Notes: generated by a model from the letters alone, not told the origin. 14,108 nt of DNA from Syntrophobacter sp. SbD2 (GCA_900290385.1 OMSV01000204.1:1-14108); one strand, 5' to 3'; counted from the stretch's first letter, positions 5,929-12,959 are shown. Translations and numbers: made by a program.

Positions 5929-6087
5929 ATGAAGCTTAAAAAGGTTGAACCCCGAGTGACCATTTCAGTTGCCCACCTGCACCGTGTTTGGCTCATCCCG
6001 GCTTTTTTTCTCAACTTCCCAAAAAAGGTGTTGCTCTTCTTTTTCCCGTTGAGTATTTCCGCCAAGCGTGTTCACTGGGCTTCCTAA
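5929..6087 (+). CDS. Doubtful 52-residue hydrophobic small ORF
   Basis: ATG 5929 is preceded by GAGGGAAAGC, an acceptable Shine-Dalgarno. The product is basic with a hydrophobic, Phe-rich stretch (PAFFLNF, VLLFFFPLSI) that might span a membrane. I recognise no family, and the Phe/Lys-rich stretch comes from T- and A-rich DNA, so it may be chance. It ends against the membrane-protein remnant on the other strand. The rest of the 620-bp gap (5714-6333) shows only the weak terminator, this frame and that remnant. Confidence 0.18.
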   Translation: MKLKKVEPRVTISVAHLHRVWLIPAFFLNFPKKVLLFFFPLSISAKRVHWAS

Positions 6088-6305
6088 TCCGACCTCTTGG
6101 GGCTCAGTTGTAATATATACATATAGAAGAGGGATGTCAACCGCGAAATCACCAGGTTAGCGAGGCTGGGAAAATGGGCCGAACCCCCGAGAACGGGAAT
6201 GAGAAAGGGAAGAACAGTTGCCGTCAAGGCGATCAGCTTGGCGGGAAAAGATCGGGTGGTCGCGCTCGCCTTGTCCCTAATAAAGTAGAGCGCAATGAGC
6301 AGAAC
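6084..6305 (-). pseudogene. Remnant of a membrane protein, possibly isoprenylcysteine methyltransferase-like
   Basis: A minus-strand frame runs from a TAA at 6306-6308 to TAG at 6084-6086 with no ATG or GTG in its first half. The product reads like genuine membrane-protein sequence: LLIALYFIRDKASATTRSF, then AKLIALTATVLPFLIPVLGG, then SLANLVISRLTSLFY. This arrangement (hydrophobic helix, a short charged RDKA-type loop, then a helix with LPFLIP) resembles the N-terminal part of bacterial isoprenylcysteine carboxyl methyltransferase-like proteins. The SAM-binding C-terminal part is absent. It lies just downstream of hpt in the same direction. The coding character is my judgement from composition; the family name is tentative. 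Confidence 0.4.
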
Positions 6306-6333
6306 TTAGGATATTTTTCATTTCTTTGCTTCA

Positions 6334-6891
6334 TCAGTTACGGTCCAGTCCTGTTATCGCATCACTGAGGACGCCGATGTAGGGCAGATTACGGTAAAGC
6401 TGGCGAAAATCAAGGCCGTAGCCCACTACGAACCTATCCGGGATATTGAAGCCTCTGAAGGCAATCGGGATTTTAACGATTCGGCGGGCTTCCTTGTCCA
6501 GGAACGTGCATACGCGGATGCTTCGAGGCTGGCGGGCCTCGAGGTTGCGCAGAAGGTAGCCCGCTGTCATTCCGGTATCTATAATCCCTTCAACAAGCAG
6601 TACGTCCCGGCCTTCAATTAGACAGTCGAGATCTTTTGTAATGCGCGCCGCGCCGCTGGGCAGGTGCATGCCCCCGTAACTCATTACGGCGATGAAATCC
6701 ATCTGCAGGGGGATTTCGATGTGCTTTACCAGATCGGACATGAACAGTATACATCCCTTTAGCACCCCCACCAGCAGAGGCAGACAATCCTGATAGGCGG
6801 CGGCTATCTCTGTGCCCATTTCGACAATGCGCCGCTGAATCGCCTCCTGTGTGATCAAAATCTCCACAATGTCATTGGACTTATGATTCAT
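6334..6891 (-). CDS. hpt: Hypoxanthine phosphoribosyltransferase, divergent PRPP motif
   Basis: A 185-residue type I phosphoribosyltransferase that would join hypoxanthine (or guanine) to PRPP in purine salvage. Visible family blocks: VGVLKGCILFMSDL (41-54) with the Lys-Gly of the PPi loop, MDFIAVMSYGG (64-74) with the flexible-loop Ser-Tyr, the PRPP motif VLLVEGIIDTGMT (97-109), LDKEARR (131-137) and VVGYGLDF (155-162) with YRNLPYIG. The PRPP motif normally reads V-E-D-I-I-D-T-G; here the Asp after the Glu is Gly102, while Glu101 and the catalytic-base Asp105 remain. The start ATG 6891 overlaps the end of the upstream kinase-like gene by 11 bp, so translation is probably coupled; there is no strong Shine-Dalgarno. 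The assignment to HPRT is secure, but altered PRPP affinity or base specificity is possible. Confidence 0.92.
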   Translation of the reverse strand: MNHKSNDIVEILITQEAIQRRIVEMGTEIAAAYQDCLPLLVGVLKGCILFMSDLVKHIEIPLQMDFIAVMSYGGMHLPSGAARITKDLDCLIEGRDVLLVEGIIDTGMTAGYLLRNLEARQPRSIRVCTFLDKEARRIVKIPIAFRGFNIPDRFVVGYGLDFRQLYRNLPYIGVLSDAITGLDRN

Positions 6892-7846
6892 TGGCGCCCA
6901 GCTTGCCGGCTAGTAAACCGTACTTGGCCAGCAGGTTGTAAAAATCCCGCTGGTAAAAGATGCGTATATTGACCTCGGGATAGAGCCGCCGCAGTTTCCG
7001 CACTTTCCGATTCTTGCGGGTCACCAGACTTTGTTTCATGGTGGTGAGTTCAATATATAGGTTTTGTTCGGGGAGGTAGAAATCGGGTGTGAAGGCTTCT
7101 GTTATCCTGCCTTGCGCATCGGTCTCCAAAGGGAAAGTTCGAGGTTCGTATTCAAATGGGATGCGGTAAAATTCGAGGAAGCGCGCAAACTCCTTTTCAG
7201 CGGCATTGGCAAAGCGCCCGCTGTCACGTTTTTCGGGCATTTGAGGCAAGAGATCTTTAACGATCCGGTCCCTCGGGACTTGCCTAAGACCCATCTCATC
7301 AAGAGCTGTCACAATGAGCTTTAATGCCTGCTCAATCGACAACCGGTCCATTCGCAGGGTCAAATCGTAGAGGTTGGGGTCCGCCTGGTTCAGGTGATAG
7401 AGAAAACGCAGGTAACGGGCACGCTCTGTCTCCAGGCTTTTGATCAGCCTGCCGGCTTCCCGCTCGGATAGCCTCTCGTGGGTCCTCACCTGCAGAATGC
7501 GGAATTTACGCGGAGCGATAAACCGCACATGCAATGTGCCGGGGCGATCGCGGAACAAGCCCTGAGCGCCCCTGCCGATTACCACCAGGTCCTGTTCTTC
7601 CGCCAACTGGGCAATAAGGTCCTGCAACAACCTGGCGCAAGCTTCGGTTTCCGCATCGATTTGACGGCATTGCCCCGCAATCGCTTCGTCCACCTTTCGC
7701 AGTCCGGCCTCATCCAGATCCATTTCACCAGAGAGTTGAGCAAGCCTGGTTTTATCTACGAGCGAAAATCCCAGGCGTCCGGCAACCCGGGCTGCAACTT
7801 CTTCGCCCAGCGATCCCGGCTCTCTACATATCGTTATGACCGCCAT
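6881..7846 (-). CDS. Cytidylate-kinase-like protein fused to a putative PD-(D/E)XK nuclease-like domain
   Basis: A 321-residue two-part protein. Residues 1-185 match the cytidylate kinase-like (Cytidylate_kin2) family: ITICREPGSLGEEVAARVA (4-22, a P-loop-like start with GSLG where GSGG is usual), VVIGRGAQGLF (88-98), HVRFIAPRKFR (106-115) and YDLTLRMDRLSIEQAL (160-175). Residues about 211-308 form a second domain: AEKEFARFLEFYRIPFEYEP, then TPDFYLP (253-259), YIELTTMK (264-271) and a Lys/Arg-rich helix before IRIFY. Asp255 and Glu266 fit a PD-(D/E)XK core, but the usual Lys two residues after Glu is Thr268; Lys271 might substitute. ATG 7846 was chosen because kinase homology begins there; the frame stays open to 7969 but those 41 residues look non-coding. 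The gene overlaps hpt by 11 bp. Confidence 0.82.
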   Translation of the reverse strand: MAVITICREPGSLGEEVAARVAGRLGFSLVDKTRLAQLSGEMDLDEAGLRKVDEAIAGQCRQIDAETEACARLLQDLIAQLAEEQDLVVIGRGAQGLFRDRPGTLHVRFIAPRKFRILQVRTHERLSEREAGRLIKSLETERARYLRFLYHLNQADPNLYDLTLRMDRLSIEQALKLIVTALDEMGLRQVPRDRIVKDLLPQMPEKRDSGRFANAAEKEFARFLEFYRIPFEYEPRTFPLETDAQGRITEAFTPDFYLPEQNLYIELTTMKQSLVTRKNRKVRKLRRLYPEVNIRIFYQRDFYNLLAKYGLLAGKLGANES

Positions 7847-8199
7847 TGTTTTTCCGTAAATGATGAGTTGGCAGATTATACCTTCAGCAGACAGAGGAAA
7901 GAAAGGACAAACAAGAACCCGGCGAGCTTTGGCAGTCCGGTGTTTGTGAGAAACTCGACATTCCATCACTGTCGCAACACGGGCTTAGTCAGCCAATGTT
8001 CCCGGCTATCGCTGCGCAAGCCCCGAAGGCGAGCAGCATGAAAGGGAGTCCGGTTGAGCCGAGTGAGCTGGGGCTGGTGAACATTTGAGTTTGTTGAGTG
8101 CAAGAAAATTAATTTCAATTCGCATTAATTTTTTTAAAAATTGTAACTTTAAGGCATTATTCGATAAAACGTATTAATTGGCCTCTTTGGTCCGTCCTG
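7847..8199. other. Intergenic region without a recognised gene
   Basis: Between the divergent kinase-like gene and the small secreted protein. I see no coding sequence with family features on either strand; the long plus-strand frame at 7478-8041 is mostly opposite the kinase gene. Bases 8105-8180 are strikingly A+T-rich compared with the surroundings, as expected for an upstream promoter/curved-DNA region. No confident promoter was found for the kinase-hpt pair. Confidence 0.4.
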
Positions 8200-8253
8200 T
8201 TGCGCAATTCTGCATTTTTTGCAGTTGACAGGTGGTGATGGCGAATTTAAGTT
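8200..8253 (+). promoter_or_regulatory. Promoter and palindromes upstream of the small secreted protein
   Basis: A consensus TTGACA (8225-8230) is followed after 17 bp by a poor -10 TAAGTT (8248-8253). Directly upstream are two dyads: TTGCGCAA (8200-8207) and CTGCA-N5-TGCAG (8210-8224), the second touching the -35 box. A strong -35, weak -10 and adjoining dyads suggest a regulated promoter. Confidence 0.45.
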
Positions 8254-8342
8254 CTGCCTAACAAAGTTTGGGTAGGCGTAACCAGGACAATGAGGAAACT
8301 AAGAAACTAAAAAATCGCTATTGGGACTTTAAGGAGACTAAA

Positions 8343-8558
8343 ATGAATAGAAAACTTATTTTTGGATTGGCCTTGGCGTTAGTGCTCGTAAGTGGTTCCA
8401 TGTTCAGCGCACAGGCAGATTGCGGCTTTGGCTGTCTGCCTCACATAAGCTTACCGTCATGCTTCTCCTGCGCGAGAGATGCTGAGCCTGTACGAGACAG
8501 AGATTGTGCCGGCAATTTGATCACCCCGGATGCCATGGGTGTAACTGGCGGGTGGTAG
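8343..8558 (+). CDS. Small secreted Cys-rich protein of unknown function
   Basis: A 71-residue precursor with a clear signal peptide: MNRK, hydrophobic core LIFGLALALVLVSG, and a likely cut after Ala25 (FSAQA, then DC). The mature part is only about 46 residues and has five cysteines (27, 31, 40, 43, 55), with CGFGC and CFSC pairs that could form disulfides or bind a metal; it ends Gly-Gly-Trp. The start is fixed by AAGGAG 6 nt before ATG 8343; the frame stays open upstream to 8268, but those codons are leader. No family is recognised. The gene stands alone behind a promoter-like region with palindromes and a leader of about 80 nt that includes two copies of GAAACTAA (8295-8310). Confidence 0.78.
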   Translation: MNRKLIFGLALALVLVSGSMFSAQADCGFGCLPHISLPSCFSCARDAEPVRDRDCAGNLITPDAMGVTGGW

Positions 8559-8564
8559 ACAAAG

Positions 8565-8676
8565 GTTACCGCTATGTCAGCGTGGATAAGTGTTCTTAAC
8601 GATTTTGCTCAAAACCCTGTAACCGGGAATACAGAAAAAGCAAGGGCATCGGAGCACAAGGTATCCCGGCGGTAAC
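8565..8676. repeat. Long-range inverted repeat in the 3' region of the small secreted protein gene
   Basis: GTTACCGC (8565-8572) pairs perfectly with GCGGTAAC (8669-8676), and inside it CCGGGA (8623-8628) pairs with TCCCGG (8664-8669). The second pair shares one base with the first, so these may be alternative structures. Nothing else is evident in 8559-8700. Confidence 0.3.
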
Positions 8677-8700
8677 AGGACTCCTCAAGCAAGAAAAGTT

Positions 8701-8731
8701 GACCCCCTGGGTGAAAGCGCCCCAGGGGGTC
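8701..8731 (-). terminator. Strong hairpin terminator after coaE
   Basis: A perfect 11-bp stem, GACCCCCTGGG (8701-8711) and CCCAGGGGGTC (8721-8731), with a 9-nt loop, 8 nt beyond the coaE stop. On the minus strand it is followed by AACTTTTC. There is no T run on the plus side, so it mainly serves coaE. Confidence 0.75.
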
Positions 8732-8739
8732 TACTCAAT

Positions 8740-9351
8740 TCAGGACGGGATTTTCAAGATGGTGTTCCAGACCTCATCCACTTGGCGAAGAGTACTTTCG
8801 ATCTCTCCGCTGTTTTCAATTATATAATCGGAGTGAGCCCTTTTGGATTCGATTGGAAACTGCATGGAAAGGGTGCGCTCGGCCTCGGAGGGGGACAATT
8901 TGTCCCTTTGTGCAAGTCTTTGGACCTGGACCTCAGGAGTGGAGTAAGCCAGGATTACGATATCGAAATCTTTTTCAAATCCTCCCTCGAACAGCAAAGG
9001 AACATCGAATACGATCACTGCCTGAGGATGAAGTTTTTTTTGTCTTTCCCACTCAGCCTCCATGGCCCCCGTTATGTATGGATGAAGTATAGCGTTAATT
9101 CTCTTACGCAGGGCCGGTTCTCGAATTATTCCCCGGCGCAGCTCGCGTCTCCTGAGGGTCCCGTCCGGATTAAAAAACAAGGGTCCAATATGATCCCGCA
9201 GGGCGGTATGGGAGGGCGTCCCCGGCTCGACGGCTTTGCGCGCGTAGTCATCGGCATCCAGGATTATTGCCCCGAGTTCCCTGAATCTATTTGCCACGGT
9301 TGTTTTCCCGGTGGCAATGCCGCCCGTTAGTGCGATTCTCTTATCCAGCAT
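8740..9351 (-). CDS. coaE: Dephospho-CoA kinase
   Basis: The enzyme phosphorylates the 3'-hydroxyl of dephospho-CoA with ATP, the last step of coenzyme A synthesis, in the cytoplasm. The sequence has the P-loop LTGGIATGKTT (8-18), the LDADDYAR motif (31-38) near the substrate site, the INAILHP block (HP), VFDVPLLFEGG and the lid/adenine-side segment RLAQRDKLSPSEAERTLSMQFP. At 203 residues from ATG 9351 it has normal family length. The frame remains open to 9483, but that extension overlaps the upstream gene and lacks homology. No clear Shine-Dalgarno precedes 9351; the upstream gene ends only 19 nt before, so the two are probably co-transcribed. A strong terminator follows. Confidence 0.95.
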   Translation of the reverse strand: MLDKRIALTGGIATGKTTVANRFRELGAIILDADDYARKAVEPGTPSHTALRDHIGPLFFNPDGTLRRRELRRGIIREPALRKRINAILHPYITGAMEAEWERQKKLHPQAVIVFDVPLLFEGGFEKDFDIVILAYSTPEVQVQRLAQRDKLSPSEAERTLSMQFPIESKRAHSDYIIENSGEIESTLRQVDEVWNTILKIPS

Positions 9352-9370
9352 ATGGGTCAAGTGAGGGCTT

Positions 9371-9688
9371 TTAGTAACCAAAGTCCCCGAGCGGCCGGCC
9401 GAATGTGAACCAGCAGGGCTTCTGCAATAGCTCCCTTTGGACTCGATCTTCGGAGTTTGAAGATATGGACCACGGATAGGCAACGACGGCGGTCCCAGCG
9501 CCGATCGCCATTGAGGCTAGACCGAGCGGTCTCAGAATTAACGCGTCGAAAAGAATATCTTCTCCCGGGGGTTGAGCAGTAAAGTGTTCCGGCAGGGTCG
9601 GGTCGAGCGGCAGAGTCAGCTCGGCCAGCACGGGTAATGCCGTCATGGAAAGCAATGTTATGGTAAGGATCAGGATAATTCTTTTCAT
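9371..9688 (-). CDS. Small exported protein with a C-terminal GRPLG motif, function unknown
   Basis: A 105-residue protein with a signal peptide (MKR, then IILILTITLLSMTALPVLA, cut likely after Ala22). The mature part has one further hydrophobic segment, DALILRPLGLASMAIGAGTAVVAYPWSI, and ends PCWFTFGRPLGDFGY. The layout DxxxxRPLG, membrane helix, P-F/W-S, then TFGRPLG resembles an unnamed family of small membrane-associated proteins in many proteobacteria; I know no function. ATG 9688 is supported by AAGGAG 7 nt upstream. coaE follows 19 nt downstream in the same direction, suggesting one transcript. It is probably anchored in the inner membrane by the second helix. Confidence 0.82.
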   Translation of the reverse strand: MKRIILILTITLLSMTALPVLAELTLPLDPTLPEHFTAQPPGEDILFDALILRPLGLASMAIGAGTAVVAYPWSISSNSEDRVQRELLQKPCWFTFGRPLGDFGY

Positions 9689-9938
9689 GCCGGTCTCCTT
9701 TTGTGCAAAGCTACACTTCGTGGCATAAGTCAAATCAACACTTCGGCCCCTCACTCCGGGCCAGGTTAACAATACAGGCGCGCTGCACAGCACTCATTTT
9801 ATGACCAGTGAAATCGGAAAGCAAGCACACTTGCAGGGTTGCCAATATAAGTTTAGAGTAGACAGGAGGTCGGAACCCGGATGTCAGGGATTTGAAGCTT
9901 GCCAGACTTTTGGTATCCGTTTTCCGTTAGGGGGTAGA
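9689..9938. other. Divergent intergenic region
   Basis: Separates the leftward exported-protein/coaE pair from the rightward DUF6178 gene. Candidate leftward promoter elements (TTGATT, 17 bp, TGTAGC) are poor, and a rightward TATAAG at 9846-9851 has no matching -35. A GGAGG at 9866-9870 precedes only a five-codon frame. Codons in frame with DUF6178 upstream of 9939 do not look coding. Confidence 0.35.
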
Positions 9939-11633
9939 ATGCCGGCGGATATTGTTGAACTTCGGGAAAGAAGGCTCGGGAAGTTAAAGCCTGCTCAACT
10001 TGCGCGGGAACTGATGAAGCTTCCCGCAAAGAGACGGTTGAAGCTGATTGTTGAAAGACCCGATGCGCAATCGGTGGTTGCCGCACTGGATGCGAACGAC
10101 TTTTTCCACACCGTACAGGAAATCGGTGCTGACGATTCTTTGCCGCTTCTTGCCCTGGCCAGCTTCGAGCAAATGAATCATCTCTTCGACATCGAGTGGT
10201 GGCGCAAGGACACCGTGGAACCCGCAAAAGCCCTGACCTGGATCGAACGGCTCTGGAGGGCCGGCGGGTCCAAACTGCTCGAATGGCTCATGAAAGCGGA
10301 TTTCGAGCTGCTGGTGTCTCTTTTCAAGAGATGGATCGTGGCCGACATTGCTCCTGAGGATATAGATATGGTCGAGGCGGTCGAAACACTGCCGCCGAAA
10401 ACGATCGATGGCCTCTATTTTTGGGAATCAAGATATCCACAGTACGATGACCTGATAACCCATCTGCTCACCACGATTTTCGAAACAAACTACGGTTTTT
10501 TCAAGGAACTGATGGACAGCGTACGTAATGCGTCCGCCCCGGAATTGGAGGAAAGCGCCTATCATTTTCATCGGGCGAGGCTTGAGGATCATGCCATTCC
10601 CGATTTTTACGATGCGCTGGAAATCTACAGGTCAATTGGGGCTGATGAATTTGCGCTGAAAACGGTGCCACGAAAAGCGGATCAGGATCAGCCCATTCCT
10701 TCTTTTGCTCTGGCCCTTCTTTCCCAAGGCGACCTGTTTGCCAGGGTCGTAAGCCGGATCGAAGATCCGGGTCTGCTTGAAATCCTTCAGGTCGAGATGG
10801 CTTCTCTTGCAAACAAGGTGATGGTTGCCGACCAGCTTCCTGCGGATAACGCAGAAGCCCTCCGGCGTGCAGCCGAAAAGGCGCTCGCCTACGTCAATCT
10901 GGGGCTGGAGTCGCGGTCCGGAGCTAATATCGAAAAGGCCGCGCAAATCCTGCGTGACAATTTCCTGGAGCATCTTTTCAGACTCGCACAGGCTGAGGTC
11001 GCCAAGATCAGGGGACGGCTTCAGTCGATAGCTCAGAGTGGCTGGCTGAGCCAATGCCCGGCAGGCATCAAGTGTCTTGACGCGGAGTGGTTCGATGCTG
11101 CGGAGGAGCTTTTAGCGAGGACCCCAAGAATACTGAAGAGCAGACCCGGCGGGAGTGAGTCGGGTGTTCTGCCTGCATACGATTTCTTCAGGACCCCTCA
11201 GGACCTCGCCAGAGGGAGTCATATCGTTGACGTGATCACCTGCGCCGGGGACCTCTATGAGTTGGTGAGTGATCACACAGGGATGCCGGGGCAAAGACTG
11301 TGGACTGAGGGGCAGGTGCGGACCCCGGAAGATATTACCCTGGGGGTGATGGTGCTGACGGCAGCGGCGAACTCCTTGATTTCCGGCAAATGGAGTGCTG
11401 CGCCTCTTTCCCATGTGGCCTGGCCGAAAGTATTCCCACTTCTTCAGCCTCCCGTCATCGACAGGGCGGTCATGGACTGGGTCCATAGGTCTCTGCCCGA
11501 CAGAGAAAGAAAATCTCTTGCGCAGGTTTACCTCACGCCCATTTTGCGGGACTATGATTTTGAAATGCGCCCGTTTTCAGGGCAAAACCCGCCTAAGACG
11601 CAGTTGGTGAAATTCTTCATGTTCAGTGGATGA
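9939..11633 (+). CDS. DUF6178 family protein
   Basis: A 564-residue cytoplasmic protein that I place in the DUF6178 family, known mainly from Desulfobacterota. It begins MPADIVELRERRLGKLKPAQLARELMKL, followed by AKRRLKLIVERPDAQSVVAAL and the FFHTVQEIG block, which is how family members open. The rest is helical, with acidic/aromatic motifs such as LYFWESRYPQYDDLI, ALEIYRSIGADEF and LDAEWFDAAEELL. No signal peptide, transmembrane helix or catalytic motif is visible. The frame is open from 9801, but I prefer ATG 9939: a G-rich Shine-Dalgarno (GGGGG, 4 nt spacing) precedes it and recognisable sequence starts there. The gene ends TGA at 11631-11633, directly against the stop of convergent mtaB. 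Function is unknown. Confidence 0.85.
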   Translation: MPADIVELRERRLGKLKPAQLARELMKLPAKRRLKLIVERPDAQSVVAALDANDFFHTVQEIGADDSLPLLALASFEQMNHLFDIEWWRKDTVEPAKALTWIERLWRAGGSKLLEWLMKADFELLVSLFKRWIVADIAPEDIDMVEAVETLPPKTIDGLYFWESRYPQYDDLITHLLTTIFETNYGFFKELMDSVRNASAPELEESAYHFHRARLEDHAIPDFYDALEIYRSIGADEFALKTVPRKADQDQPIPSFALALLSQGDLFARVVSRIEDPGLLEILQVEMASLANKVMVADQLPADNAEALRRAAEKALAYVNLGLESRSGANIEKAAQILRDNFLEHLFRLAQAEVAKIRGRLQSIAQSGWLSQCPAGIKCLDAEWFDAAEELLARTPRILKSRPGGSESGVLPAYDFFRTPQDLARGSHIVDVITCAGDLYELVSDHTGMPGQRLWTEGQVRTPEDITLGVMVLTAAANSLISGKWSAAPLSHVAWPKVFPLLQPPVIDRAVMDWVHRSLPDRERKSLAQVYLTPILRDYDFEMRPFSGQNPPKTQLVKFFMFSG

Positions 11634-12959
11634 CTAAGACGGCGCCCCTTCGAGATTTTCGCCCCTGAACCCGGTTGTCTTCACCCCAGTCAGCTTTCCC
11701 GGAAAACTGTCTTCGCCCGGAGGGAACACCACTCTTATATAGTTGTTCGAAAGGCCATCCAACAAGCCGGGTTCAATCTCGGTTTCTATAAGGACTTTCA
11801 GGTGTTTTCCGACGAATTTTTCCCGGAAAGCGCGTTTTTTCCGCCTGCCAAGGGCTTGCAGAACGGCTGCGCGCCGCTTTAGCTCCCTTCCCTGTATGCG
11901 GCCGGGAAACCCGGCGGCGGTAACGCCCGGACGTGGCGAAAACGGAAATACATGAAGGTAGCTCAAGGGCAGGGCCTCGATAAAGTTGAGCGTGTTTTCA
12001 AACTGCTTTTCGCTCTCCCCCGGAAATCCCGTCAGCACATCGGCGCCTATTGCAGCATCGGGGAAATCGGCATGGATTTGGGCGACGAGTTCGGCGTAAT
12101 ATTGAGGCTTATACTGACGGCTCATTCGGGCCAAAATTTCGGGGTCTCCGCTTTGCAGGGGAATATGGAAGTGGCGGCAAATCCAGGCAGCGGACGAAAT
12201 CATGCTGAGCAGTCCGGAATCGCATTCCTCGGGCTCGAGCGAACTAAGGCGAAGGCGCGCCGGATGATGGTTTGAGTTCATCTGTTCGAGCAAATGCGAC
12301 AAGCTCAGTGGCGGATCGAGGTCTTTGCCCCACTTTCCCAGATGGACGCCGGTAAGTACGATTTCCTGGTATCCCGCACCGATCAGTTCCTGCATCTGGT
12401 CGTGGACGAGGTTCGCGGGCAGGCTGCGGCTCCTCCCGCGAACGTGCGGCACCACGCAGTAAGAGCAAAAGGAATCGCACCCGTCCTGTATTTTCAGCAT
12501 AGCCCTGGTTCGGCCCGTGTGCATACGCGATATCGGAAGGATTTCAAATTCAGAGCAGGAACGGGGCGCCAGATCGAGTGCAGTGCATGGCCGTTCAAAA
12601 CTACCGGGCCGGTTTAACCACTCTAAGAGATTGAATTTCCCAGGATTTCCGAGGATGTGCGTCGCCAACCCCTCGTCCGCTATCCGATTCCCCTCGAGTT
12701 GAGCGTAGCATCCCGCTGCCACGACCATGGCGTACGGGTTGGCGCGCCGCGCCCTTCTTAGCAATTGACGTGTCTGGAACCCCGCTTTGGCTGTCACCGC
12801 ACAACTGTGGATGATATAAACGTCCGCACGCTGTTGAAAGGGCACGGGCGTGTAGCCCGCCTGCTTCAAAACTTCAAGAAAATATGAGGTTTCATACTGG
12901 TTAACCTTGCAGCCCAGTGTTTCAACGGCAATGGTTAGACCAGAATTCTTGTTTTGCAT
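11634..12959 (-). CDS. mtaB: tRNA t6A37 methylthiotransferase MtaB
   Basis: A 441-residue radical-SAM methylthiotransferase of the MiaB/RimO class; MtaB converts t6A37 to ms2t6A37 in ANN-decoding tRNAs. The N-terminal UPF0004 domain has its three cluster cysteines: Cys17 (TLGCKVNQYE), Cys53 (HSCAVT) and Cys84 (AAGCYAQ). The radical-SAM cluster motif is Cys161-x3-Cys165-x2-Cys168 in DGCDSFCSYC, followed by VPHVRGRSRS, VLTGVHLG and HIPLQSG. A C-terminal TRAM-like region (about 375-435) completes the architecture. TLGCKVNQYE and the GVHLG motif favour MtaB over MiaB or RimO. The start ATG 12959 has only a weak purine-rich stretch upstream. The MEMO-family gene lies 42 nt upstream in the same direction, so they may share a transcript. 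Its stop TAG (11634-11636) touches the stop of the DUF6178 gene. Confidence 0.95.
   Translation of the reverse strand: MQNKNSGLTIAVETLGCKVNQYETSYFLEVLKQAGYTPVPFQQRADVYIIHSCAVTAKAGFQTRQLLRRARRANPYAMVVAAGCYAQLEGNRIADEGLATHILGNPGKFNLLEWLNRPGSFERPCTALDLAPRSCSEFEILPISRMHTGRTRAMLKIQDGCDSFCSYCVVPHVRGRSRSLPANLVHDQMQELIGAGYQEIVLTGVHLGKWGKDLDPPLSLSHLLEQMNSNHHPARLRLSSLEPEECDSGLLSMISSAAWICRHFHIPLQSGDPEILARMSRQYKPQYYAELVAQIHADFPDAAIGADVLTGFPGESEKQFENTLNFIEALPLSYLHVFPFSPRPGVTAAGFPGRIQGRELKRRAAVLQALGRRKKRAFREKFVGKHLKVLIETEIEPGLLDGLSNNYIRVVFPPGEDSFPGKLTGVKTTGFRGENLEGAPS

Noticed and set aside
7478..8041. 187-codon plus-strand frame
   Set aside because: Mostly antisense to the kinase-like gene; its product shows no domain or signal.
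8225..8345. Leader of the small secreted protein as a riboswitch (cyclic di-GMP type)
   Set aside because: GGTAGG and AACCAGG-like pieces are present, but the conserved core and stems of the known classes could not be aligned.
9801..9938. 46-codon N-terminal extension of the DUF6178 gene
   Set aside because: Composition is unlike the rest of the protein and family-like sequence begins at ATG 9939, which has a G-rich ribosome site.
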